NCBI GenBank assembly: GCA_910586835.1
Contig: CAJUJU010000015.1
Span: forward strand, 43,629 to 65,086
DNA length: 21,458 nucleotides
Direction of reading: 5' to 3'
Origin: an uncultured Acetatifactor sp.
Lineage (GTDB): Bacteria > Bacillota > Clostridia > Lachnospirales > Lachnospiraceae
This document shows, one piece after another, positions 13,292-20,545 of the stretch; the first letter of the stretch is position 1; every line of letters begins with the position of its first letter. A program made the translations under genes and the position numbers. The notes beneath the pieces were generated by a model. That model did no database searches. It was not told the DNA's origin and was given only the letters and a program-made list of their open reading frames with translations.

Positions 13292-14965
13292 ATGCAGCTG
13301 AACGGATCTGAAATTGTTGTGGAGTGCCTGAAGGAACAGGGCGTGGATACGGTCTTCGGTTATCCGGGGGGCTCCATTCTGAATATTTATGATGCTCTTT
13401 ACAAGCACAGCAGTGAGATCAGGCATATTCTCACAAGCCATGAGCAAGGAGCGGCCCATGCGGCGGACGGGTACGCCAGAGCCACCGGCAGGATCGGGGT
13501 CTGTATGGCCACAAGCGGTCCCGGGGCCACAAATCTTGTGACGGGTATTGCAACGGCCTACATGGATTCCGTGCCCATGGTGGCCATCACGGCAAACGTG
13601 ACGCTTCCCATGCTGGGCAAGGACAGCTTTCAGGAGGTGGATATCGCCGGTGTGACCATGCCCATCACCAAGCACGGCTACATTGTTAAGAATGTGGAGG
13701 ATCTGGCTCCAACGCTGCGCAGGGCGTTTGCCATCGCAGGCAGCGGTCGGCCCGGCCCTGTGCTGGTGGATATCACGAAGGATGTGACTGCGGCGGTCTG
13801 CGAGTACACGCCCGTTAAGCCGGAGGAGAAAAAGGGGGTGGCGGCTCCCGCAAAGGAGGAACTGGAGACGTTGGTTTCCTACATCAACGAGGCAAAGCGC
13901 CCTTATATTTATCTGGGCGGCGGCGCGGTTATCTCAGATGCCTGCCAGGAGGTGGCGGAGTTTGCGGAGCTGATCGATGCCCCTGTCTGCGACACCCTCA
14001 TGGGCAAGGGCGCCTTTGACGGACACAGTCCCCGCTATACCGGCATGATCGGTATGCACGGCACCAAGACCTCCAACCTGGGCGTGAGCCAGTGCGATCT
14101 GCTGATTGCCCTGGGAGCCAGGTTTTCCGACCGTGTCATCGGCAATCCGAAAAAGTTTGCAGAGCACGCCAAAATTGTCCAGATTGATATTGACGCGGCG
14201 GAAATCAACAAGAATATCCGGGTGGATGCCGGGATTGTGGGAGATCTGAAGACTGTCTTGAAAAAGCTGAACGGTATGCTGTCAAAGAGAGAGCATCCGG
14301 AGTGGATGAATACCATTGCGAAGATGCAGGAAAGCTATCCGTTAAAGTATGATGCTTCCAGACTTTCCTGTCCTTATGTGATGGAGACGATTGATAAGGT
14401 GACGGGCGGAGAGGCGCTGATCACCACGGATGTGGGGCAGCATCAGATGTGGGCGGCCCAGTATTACCGCTATACCAGCCCCCGCACCTTTCTGTCCTCC
14501 GGCGGCCTGGGCACCATGGGTTACGGCCTGGGAGCCTGTATCGGCGCTCAGGTGGGCCAGCCGGATAAAATCTGCATCAACATTGCGGGGGACGGGTGCT
14601 TCCGCATGAATATGAATGAGCTGGCAACCGCAGGCAGATATCATATTCCCATCATTCAGGTGGTTATCAACAATCATGTGCTGGGCATGGTGCGGCAATG
14701 GCAGACGCTGTTCTACGGAAAGCGCTACTCCCAGACCGTGCTGAATGACGGGGTGGATTTCTGTAAGGTGGCAGAGGGCCTGGGCTGCGCGGCAATCCGC
14801 GTCACCGAAAAGGAAGAACTGCAGCCGGCGCTGGAGAAGGCCATCGCCCTGAAAGCACCTGTCCTGATCGAGTGCGTCATCCCCGAGGATGACAAGGTAT
14901 TTCCCATGGTTCCCGCCGGTGCGCCTATTTCGGAAGTGTTTGACGGGGACGACAGGAGAGAATAG
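13292..14965 (+). CDS. ilvB: Acetolactate synthase, large (catalytic) subunit
   Basis: Thiamine-diphosphate enzyme that joins two pyruvates to 2-acetolactate, or pyruvate and 2-oxobutyrate to 2-aceto-2-hydroxybutyrate, the first common step of valine and isoleucine synthesis. The 557-aa protein shows the FGYPGGSILN start, the cofactor-activating Glu E51 in SHEQGAAHAADGYAR, SGPGATNLVTG, the middle FAD-type domain (GARFSDRVIGN) and the diphosphate motif from G433-D434-G435 to N460-N461. The biosynthetic form is indicated by operon context and by the intact FAD-domain motifs; the catabolic AlsS form is less likely. It starts one base after the ilvD stop, with GGAGGG upstream. No small regulatory subunit gene (ilvN/ilvH) and no ilvC follows; the next gene is a wall enzyme. 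Confidence 0.95.
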   Translation: MQLNGSEIVVECLKEQGVDTVFGYPGGSILNIYDALYKHSSEIRHILTSHEQGAAHAADGYARATGRIGVCMATSGPGATNLVTGIATAYMDSVPMVAITANVTLPMLGKDSFQEVDIAGVTMPITKHGYIVKNVEDLAPTLRRAFAIAGSGRPGPVLVDITKDVTAAVCEYTPVKPEEKKGVAAPAKEELETLVSYINEAKRPYIYLGGGAVISDACQEVAEFAELIDAPVCDTLMGKGAFDGHSPRYTGMIGMHGTKTSNLGVSQCDLLIALGARFSDRVIGNPKKFAEHAKIVQIDIDAAEINKNIRVDAGIVGDLKTVLKKLNGMLSKREHPEWMNTIAKMQESYPLKYDASRLSCPYVMETIDKVTGGEALITTDVGQHQMWAAQYYRYTSPRTFLSSGGLGTMGYGLGACIGAQVGQPDKICINIAGDGCFRMNMNELATAGRYHIPIIQVVINNHVLGMVRQWQTLFYGKRYSQTVLNDGVDFCKVAEGLGCAAIRVTEKEELQPALEKAIALKAPVLIECVIPEDDKVFPMVPAGAPISEVFDGDDRRE

Positions 14966-14994
14966 GAACAGGCATTCTTTGCGTGGAGGTTGGT

Positions 14995-16401
14995 ATGAGA
15001 AAGGCGGCGCGTATTTTGCTGCTGATCGTGCTGTGCGGTCTGCTGGTGGTACTCAGCGGCGGACTGGCGCTGGGCATGTATTATCGCAATAATTTTCCGG
15101 TAAACACCTGGATAAACGGTGTCTATTGTACCGGCAAGACGGTGGAGGAGGTCAATGCGGAACTGGCTGCCTCCACAGTTCTTTCTGACATTACCGTGCT
15201 GGATCTGTCCGGCCGCCGGTGGATTTTAGACCCGGAGTCGGTGGGACTGACGCCGGATTACAGTCCTGCCCTGAGAGCTTATCTGAGGGAGAACGCCACC
15301 TTTTTCTGGATGAGAAATCTGGAACAGCCGGTGAAATCCAGCCTGTCCCAGGTGCAGTATGGCGCCGATGCCGAAAAGCTGGCCGCCTGCTTCGGGGAAT
15401 TGGATTTCGCCCGGCAGGAGAGCGAAAGAACCGACGGCTGTCAGGTTCTGTATCAGGAGGAAACGGGATATTATCTGAAGGACGGCAACAAGGGGCGTCT
15501 GAACCGGGACAAGGCTCTTGGTTATATCGCGGACTGTCTCCTGCGGGGGAACCTGGAGATCGATCTGAGGGAGGGCGGCTGCTATGAGGATCTGGAGGAC
15601 AGTGCCCGGGACGGCAGCCAGCGGCGGCTGTGGCAGGGGCTGCAGGATTATTTTGACTGCAGGCTTACCTACGACATGGGGACGGAACAGATTCCACTGA
15701 CGCCGGACATTCTCAGCACCTTTTTAAAGACAGACGAAAAGGGAGAACCGGTGACGGACGAGGGCGGGCGGCCCGTGACGGACGGAGAACGGGTGGCGGC
15801 CTGGCTGGAGGAGCTGGCGGCACGCTATGACACCTGTGATACGGTGAGGGAATTTCAATCCACCAGAGGGGATATTGTCAGCGTAAAATATGTGACCTAC
15901 GGTACACGGCTGGATGTAAAGGCAGAACAGGAATATCTGACGAAGGCGCTGGAGGCGGAGCGCCGGGAGACGGAGCTGCACGTTCCGGTCTACGAGAAGC
16001 AGGGCTTCGTCAGGGGGCTGGACGATATCGGGGATACCTATATCGAGGTGGATATGACACAGCAGCATATGTACTATTACGCCGCCGGAGAGCTGGTGCT
16101 GGATACCGATGTGGTCACAGGCAACACCGGCAGGAAGATGGGTACGCCGGAGGGGATCAATTTCGTCTACAACAAGCAGAGAAACCGTGTGCTGCGGGGA
16201 GCGGACTATGCCACTCCGGTGAAATATTGGATGCCGGTGAAGGGCGGTGTGGGAATCCACGACGCCGACTGGCGCAGGGAGTTCGGCGGGGAGATCTACA
16301 AGAGAAACGGCTCTCACGGCTGCATCAACACGCCTCCTGAGATCATGGCGCAGCTGTATGAGCTGGTGGAGGTGGGCACTCCCGTGGTCATGTTTTATTG
16401 A
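14995..16401 (+). CDS. YkuD-type L,D-transpeptidase with peptidoglycan-binding domains
   Basis: A 468-aa membrane-anchored enzyme that forms 3-3 cross-links, or attaches proteins, in peptidoglycan. The N-terminal segment (about 3-28) is a signal anchor. Residues about 38-335 are one or two PG_binding_4-like regions, as in other Clostridia YkuD proteins. The C-terminal YkuD domain (about 350-468) has IEVDMTQQHMYYY, VTGNTGRKMGTPEG, H422 in GVGIHD, and the catalytic motif S440-H441-G442-C443 with the following IN. The Cys, both His and the C-terminal hydrophobic end are intact, so it should be active. GGAGG (14985-14989) points to ATG 14995; an in-frame GTG at 14983 overlaps that site. It lies 29 nt after ilvB with no terminator between, so it may be cotranscribed although the functions are unrelated. 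No clear terminator follows it. Confidence 0.93.
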   Translation: MRKAARILLLIVLCGLLVVLSGGLALGMYYRNNFPVNTWINGVYCTGKTVEEVNAELAASTVLSDITVLDLSGRRWILDPESVGLTPDYSPALRAYLRENATFFWMRNLEQPVKSSLSQVQYGADAEKLAACFGELDFARQESERTDGCQVLYQEETGYYLKDGNKGRLNRDKALGYIADCLLRGNLEIDLREGGCYEDLEDSARDGSQRRLWQGLQDYFDCRLTYDMGTEQIPLTPDILSTFLKTDEKGEPVTDEGGRPVTDGERVAAWLEELAARYDTCDTVREFQSTRGDIVSVKYVTYGTRLDVKAEQEYLTKALEAERRETELHVPVYEKQGFVRGLDDIGDTYIEVDMTQQHMYYYAAGELVLDTDVVTGNTGRKMGTPEGINFVYNKQRNRVLRGADYATPVKYWMPVKGGVGIHDADWRREFGGEIYKRNGSHGCINTPPEIMAQLYELVEVGTPVVMFY

Positions 16402-16433
16402 TGATTTAATGATTTAAAATGTTAACAATTTAC

Positions 16434-16462
16434 TTGACTAAAGCAAAAAGAGCGTGTATTCT
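16434..16462 (+). promoter_or_regulatory. Sigma-A-type promoter of serC-serA
   Basis: TTGACT (16434-16439), a 17-nt spacer and TATTCT (16457-16462) in the A/T-rich gap after the YkuD gene. Transcription would start near 16469. A short inverted repeat (TATCCT and AGGATA) lies around the start region and may be incidental. Confidence 0.72.
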
Positions 16463-16523
16463 TATCCTGTGTGCTGAATAAGGATACAACAGAGATACCA
16501 TGATTGTGAGGAGGAGTTTGAAA

Positions 16524-17615
16524 ATGTCCAGAGTGTACAATTTCTCCGCAGGTCCTGCGGTTTTGCCGGAGGAGGTACTGCGGGAAGCTGCGGAGGAAAT
16601 GCTTGACTACAGAGGAACGGGTATGTCCGTGATGGAGATGAGCCATCGCTCCAAGGCCTATGAAACCATTATTCAGGAGGCGGAGTCCGACTTGAGGGAG
16701 CTGATGAACATCCCTGACAACTACAAGGTTCTTTTCCAGCAGGGCGGCGCCAGTCAGCAGTTTGCCATGATTCCCATGAACCTGATGAAAAACAGGGTGG
16801 CGGACTACATTGTCACCGGCCAGTGGGCAAAGAAAGCATATGAGGAGGCCTGCATCTACGGAAAGGCCAACAAGATCGCTTCCTCCGAGGACAAAACCTT
16901 TTCCTATATCCCGGACTGCTCTCACCTGCCGGTCAGCGAGGATGCGGATTATGTCTATATCTGCGAGAATAATACCATTTACGGGACGAAGTTCAAAACG
17001 CTGCCCGACACCAAGGGAAAAACCCTTGTGGCGGATGTGTCAAGCTGTTTTCTGTCCGAGCCGGTGGATGTGTCAAAATACGGGCTGATCTACGGCGGAG
17101 TACAGAAGAACATCGGACCTGCCGGGGTGGTGATCGTGATTATCCGGGAGGATCTGATCACGGAGGATGTGCTGCCCGGGACTCCTACCATGCTCCGCTA
17201 TAAGATTCATGCGGACAATGCTTCCCTGTACAACACGCCCCCCGCCTACGGCATCTATATCTGCGGAAAGGTGTTTAAATGGCTGAAAAAACAGGGCGGA
17301 CTGGAGGCCATAAAGGCATATAATGAAAAGAAGGCAAAAATTCTTTATGATTTCCTGGACGAAAGCAGGCTGTTTCGCGGAACCGTGAGAAAGGAAGACC
17401 GTTCCCTGATGAACGTGCCCTTTGTCACGGGAAATCCGGAGCTGGACGCAGCATTTGTGAAAGAGGCCAGGGAGGCGGGCTTCGAGAATCTGAAGGGTCA
17501 CAGAAGTGTGGGCGGTATGCGTGCCAGCATTTATAACGCCATGCCTCTGGAGGGCGTGGAGAAACTGGTGGAATTCATGAAGGATTTTGAGGAGAAGAAC
17601 CTATGTACAGAATAA
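16524..17615 (+). CDS. serC: Phosphoserine aminotransferase
   Basis: PLP enzyme that converts 3-phosphohydroxypyruvate and glutamate to O-phosphoserine, the second step of serine synthesis; it can also serve pyridoxal synthesis. The 363-aa length is standard. Motifs are VYNFSAGPAVLPEEVL at the N-terminus, SVMEMSHRSKAYE, LFQQGGASQQFAMIPMNL, VADVSSCFLSEPVDV, and the PLP-binding Lys K195 in YGGVQKNIGPAG. GHRSVGGMRASIYNAMP near the end is also typical. ATG 16524 follows GAGGAGGAG; the upstream ATG 16500 is before that site and so is less likely. Its last 13 bp overlap serA, so the two are translationally coupled. Confidence 0.97.
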   Translation: MSRVYNFSAGPAVLPEEVLREAAEEMLDYRGTGMSVMEMSHRSKAYETIIQEAESDLRELMNIPDNYKVLFQQGGASQQFAMIPMNLMKNRVADYIVTGQWAKKAYEEACIYGKANKIASSEDKTFSYIPDCSHLPVSEDADYVYICENNTIYGTKFKTLPDTKGKTLVADVSSCFLSEPVDVSKYGLIYGGVQKNIGPAGVVIVIIREDLITEDVLPGTPTMLRYKIHADNASLYNTPPAYGIYICGKVFKWLKKQGGLEAIKAYNEKKAKILYDFLDESRLFRGTVRKEDRSLMNVPFVTGNPELDAAFVKEAREAGFENLKGHRSVGGMRASIYNAMPLEGVEKLVEFMKDFEEKNLCTE

Positions 17616-18769
17616 ATTGTCTGAATCCCATTGCGGATGTGGGACTGAAGAATTTCAGCGATCAGTATCAGATCACCGCGCAGATCGGTGAGGCGGAGGG
17701 TGTGCTGGTGAGAAGCGCGTCCATGCATGAGATGGAAATTCCCGAAAAGCTTCTGGCGGTGGCCAGGGCCGGCGCCGGTGTCAATAACATTCCGCTGGAA
17801 AAATGTGCGGAAAAGGGCGTGGTGGTTTTCAATACGCCGGGTGCAAACGCAAACGGGGTGAAGGAGCTTGTGCTGGCGGGCCTGCTGCTGGCTGCCAGAG
17901 ACGTGGTGGGAGGCATCGAGTGGGTGAAGGCCTCCGCCGGAGACGAAAATATTGCCAAGGCCGCGGAGAAGGAAAAGAAAAACTTTGCGGGCACGGAGAT
18001 CATGGGAAAGAAGCTGGGCGTCATCGGCCTGGGAGCCATCGGCGTGAAGGTGGCCAACGCGGCAGTGTCCCTGGGCATGGAGGTATACGGATACGACCCT
18101 TATCTCTCCGTGAACGCCGCCTGGAATCTGAGCCGTTCCGTAAAGCATGTGCTGAACGTGGACGATATCTATGCGGACTGCGACTATATCACCATCCATG
18201 TACCGCTTCTGGACTCCACCCGGGGAATGATCAATGCGGTTTCCATCGCCAAGATGAAGGAGGGCGTGGTGCTTCTGAATTTTGCCAGGGATTTGCTGGC
18301 AAATGAAAAGGATGTGCTGGAGGGTCTGCATTCCGGCAAGATTGCGCGCTATGTGACGGATTTCCCCAACCCTGTGACCGCAGGACAAAAGGGCTGTATC
18401 GTGATTCCTCATCTGGGCGCCAGCACGGAAGAGTCCGAGGACAACTGTGCAGTCATGGCGGTGGAGGAACTGATGGATTACCTGGAAAACGGAAATATCC
18501 GCAACAGCGTAAATTATCCCGCCTGCGACATGGGCGTCTGTACCAAGGCGGGACGTGTGGCAATTTTCCACAGAAATATCGCCAACATGATCACCAAATT
18601 TACCGCCGAGTTCGGAGACAAGGGAATCAATATCAGCGATATGACCAATAAGTCCAGAGGCGAGGTGGCGTACACCATGCTGGATGTGGAGGAGGCTCCC
18701 ACTGCGGAGATCGTCAGCGCTCTGGAAAAAATAGAAGGCGTGTTCCGCGTGAGAATCGTGAAGGCCTGA
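17603..18769 (+). CDS. serA: D-3-phosphoglycerate dehydrogenase, short ACT-containing type
   Basis: NAD-dependent oxidation of 3-phosphoglycerate to 3-phosphohydroxypyruvate, the first step of serine synthesis. The 388-aa protein has a substrate domain, a Rossmann NAD domain with GLGAIG at 142-147 and Asp in YGYDPY, and a C-terminal ACT domain (about 315-388, MLDVEEAPTAEIV, GVFRVRIVKA) probably used for serine feedback. The catalytic Arg (R229 in NFARDLL) and His (H270 in PHLGASTEES) are present. The region that normally supplies the catalytic Glu (DVFxxEP) reads TDFPNP (252-257) with no Glu. It resembles a Clostridia-type SerA I have seen elsewhere, so this is probably a lineage trait. It overlaps serC by 13 bp and is followed by a strong terminator. 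serB is not in the window. Confidence 0.93.
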   Translation: MYRINCLNPIADVGLKNFSDQYQITAQIGEAEGVLVRSASMHEMEIPEKLLAVARAGAGVNNIPLEKCAEKGVVVFNTPGANANGVKELVLAGLLLAARDVVGGIEWVKASAGDENIAKAAEKEKKNFAGTEIMGKKLGVIGLGAIGVKVANAAVSLGMEVYGYDPYLSVNAAWNLSRSVKHVLNVDDIYADCDYITIHVPLLDSTRGMINAVSIAKMKEGVVLLNFARDLLANEKDVLEGLHSGKIARYVTDFPNPVTAGQKGCIVIPHLGASTEESEDNCAVMAVEELMDYLENGNIRNSVNYPACDMGVCTKAGRVAIFHRNIANMITKFTAEFGDKGINISDMTNKSRGEVAYTMLDVEEAPTAEIVSALEKIEGVFRVRIVKA

Positions 18770-18777
18770 TTTTGTTT

Positions 18778-18810
18778 CTGCCGGCAGACTTTGTACTGCC
18801 GGCAGTTTTT
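18778..18810 (+). terminator. Strong intrinsic terminator of serC-serA
   Basis: Two copies of the self-palindromic CTGCCGGCAG (18778-18787 and 18796-18805) form a perfect 10-bp stem with an 8-nt loop, followed by five T (18806-18810). Confidence 0.92.
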
Positions 18811-18818
18811 GTCTGTGA

Positions 18819-18863
18819 CACAAAAGGAAGCGCCCTGGGGCACGCTTTCCGGCCACAGGGCGC
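18819..18863 (-). terminator. Terminator of the 94-aa minus-strand gene
   Basis: Reading the minus strand, GCGCCCTG (18863-18856) pairs with CAGGGCGC (18837-18830) around an 18-nt loop, then TTCCTTTT follows. The stem is G+C-rich but the T-tract is interrupted. It lies 12 nt after the stop codon. Confidence 0.6.
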
Positions 18864-18874
18864 AGGTGTGGAGT

Positions 18875-19159
18875 TTAACGGAACAGCAGCGGCATGCCGC
18901 CGTCGGCGCCGTCGTTGAGATCCTGCAGGCTCTCCTCAAGCTTTTTCTGGGAGGCGCAGGAGGCCTCGCTCTGAAGATCCATGTAGAGAATGAACAGATC
19001 CTCCAGGCTCATTTTCTTCTCCGCGGCAATTTCTTCCATCACAGGCTTCAGCTTTTCCAGCTGGGCGGAGACGGGCACCTTCTGGGGGTCGGTCTCGCCC
19101 AGCACATCTTCGGCGTAAGCGTTTATTCTGGCTAAAATCTCTCTGTTTTCGTCTGTCAT
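18875..19159 (-). CDS. Small acidic helical protein of unknown function
   Basis: I do not recognise this 94-aa protein. It has no membrane segment or signal peptide, few Cys (one) and no His. The composition (rich in Glu, Leu, Asp, Lys, Ala) predicts nearly all helix, for example LEKLKPVMEEIAAEKKMSLEDLF (about 35-57) and KKLEESLQDL (about 72-81). It is a real gene candidate because GGAAGG lies 9 nt before the ATG, its end is followed by a terminator-like hairpin, and it fills the gap between serA and the DUF1015 gene on the opposite strand. It could be a small regulator or a partner protein, but nothing in the sequence decides this. Confidence 0.7.
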   Translation of the reverse strand: MTDENREILARINAYAEDVLGETDPQKVPVSAQLEKLKPVMEEIAAEKKMSLEDLFILYMDLQSEASCASQKKLEESLQDLNDGADGGMPLLFR

Positions 19160-19175
19160 TTTATAATTCCTTCCT

Positions 19176-19204
19176 GTTCAATAGAATAAAGTTATGATAC
19201 AATA
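19176..19204 (+). promoter_or_regulatory. Possible promoter of the DUF1015-glgB genes
   Basis: TACAAT (19199-19204) is a fair -10 box in an A/T-rich gap. The matching -35 position 17 nt upstream reads TGTTCA, a poor match. It overlaps the leader of the divergent 94-aa gene. Confidence 0.3.
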
Positions 19205-19276
19205 AATCTGTGTGGATGAAAAGTAGAAAATAAAAAATAAACTCCGGGATCCGGAGGGAAAAAGGAGAACGGGACT

Positions 19277-20515
19277 ATGGCGGAGATCAGGCCCTTTGCG
19301 GCATACCGGCCGGCCGGCGGCCTGGAGCGCAGAATTGCGGCGCTTCCCTACGATGTGTACAGCCGCGGAGAGGCGAAGAAGGAAGTGGAAAGAAACCCGG
19401 AGTCTTTCCTGGCCATCGACAGGGCGGAGACGGGATTTGAGGACAGTGTGGATACCTGTGCGCCGGAGGTGTACGAGAGAGCAGCCGGGCTGTTGGAGGA
19501 ATGGATTCGCCGGGGGCGGTTCGTGCAGGACGAAAAACCCTGCTACTATCTCTATGAGCAGATCATGGAGGGCAGGAGTCAGACGGGAATCGTAGCCTGT
19601 GCATCCGTGGACGATTATGTAAATCAGGTGGTAAAAAAACATGAAAACACCCGGGAGGAGAAGGAGCTGGATCGCATCCGGCATGTGGATGCCTGCAACA
19701 TGCAGACCGGCCCCATCTTTCTGGCTTATCGGAAAAACGAAGTGCTGCAAAAGATTATTGCTTCCGTGAAGGAGGGGAAACCGGAATGTGAGTTTACCTC
19801 CGACGACCAGATTGTGCACAGAGTATGGGTGATCGACGACGGGGAGAGGATATCCGCCGTTTATGAAGCGTTCCGGCAGGTTCCCGCCGTGTATATTGCG
19901 GACGGCCATCACCGCTGCGCGTCTGCGGTGAAGGTGGGACTTCGGCGCAGGAAGGAGAATCCGGCCAATACCGGCGAGGAAGCGTATAATTATTTTCTGG
20001 CGGTTCTGTTTCAGGACGAGGAGCTTTGCATTCTGGATTACAACAGGGTGGTACGGGATCTGAACGGATATACGCCGGAGCAATTTCTGGAAAAAGCAGC
20101 GGAGCGCTTTTCGGTAACGCCCATGGGAGGCGAGGCCTTCCGGCCGGGGAAGAAGGGAAGCTTCGGCATGTATCTGGGAGGCTGCTGGTACAGGCTGGAC
20201 GCCCCGGATTCCATGCGTCCCGGGGATCCGGTGAAGGGATTGGACGTATCGCTTCTTCAGGATCAGCTGCTGGGGCCCGTGCTGGGAATCGGAGATCCCA
20301 GGACAGACCGGCGGATTGATTTTGTGGGTGGTATCCGGGGGCTGGGAGAGCTGGAGAGAAGAGTGCGGGAGGAAGGCGGAGTGGCCTTTTGCCTGTATCC
20401 GGTATCCATGGAGGATCTGGAGAGAGTGGCTGACGCCGGGCTTCTCATGCCGCCGAAATCCACATGGTTTGAACCGAAGCTGCGCAGCGGGCTGTTCCTT
20501 CACGGACTGCTGTAG
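19277..20515 (+). CDS. DUF1015 family protein with ParB/SerK-like DGHHR box
   Basis: A 412-aa soluble protein of the DUF1015 family. The N-terminal IRPFAAYRP and LPYDVYSRGEA (about 4-33) are the family hallmark. A KHENT motif (121-125), DRIRHVDACNMQTGPIF (about 132-148) and D209-G210-H211-H212-R213 in IADGHHRCASA are also typical. The DGHHR box resembles that of ParB-fold free-serine kinases (SerK, SbnI) as I recall them, which suggests a phosphotransfer role on serine or phosphoserine. Location 0.5 kb downstream of serC-serA fits this, but it is inference. AAGGAG at 19263-19268 supports the start, although the spacing to ATG 19277 is slightly long. glgB follows after about 30 nt on the same strand. 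Confidence 0.88.
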   Translation: MAEIRPFAAYRPAGGLERRIAALPYDVYSRGEAKKEVERNPESFLAIDRAETGFEDSVDTCAPEVYERAAGLLEEWIRRGRFVQDEKPCYYLYEQIMEGRSQTGIVACASVDDYVNQVVKKHENTREEKELDRIRHVDACNMQTGPIFLAYRKNEVLQKIIASVKEGKPECEFTSDDQIVHRVWVIDDGERISAVYEAFRQVPAVYIADGHHRCASAVKVGLRRRKENPANTGEEAYNYFLAVLFQDEELCILDYNRVVRDLNGYTPEQFLEKAAERFSVTPMGGEAFRPGKKGSFGMYLGGCWYRLDAPDSMRPGDPVKGLDVSLLQDQLLGPVLGIGDPRTDRRIDFVGGIRGLGELERRVREEGGVAFCLYPVSMEDLERVADAGLLMPPKSTWFEPKLRSGLFLHGLL

Positions 20516-20545
20516 AAAAAACAGGTATGGAAAGAGAGGACGGAA

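Noticed and set aside
17531..18856. Minus-strand frame of about 440 codons across serA
   Set aside because: It is antisense to serA, crosses the serA terminator and shows no recognisable domain.
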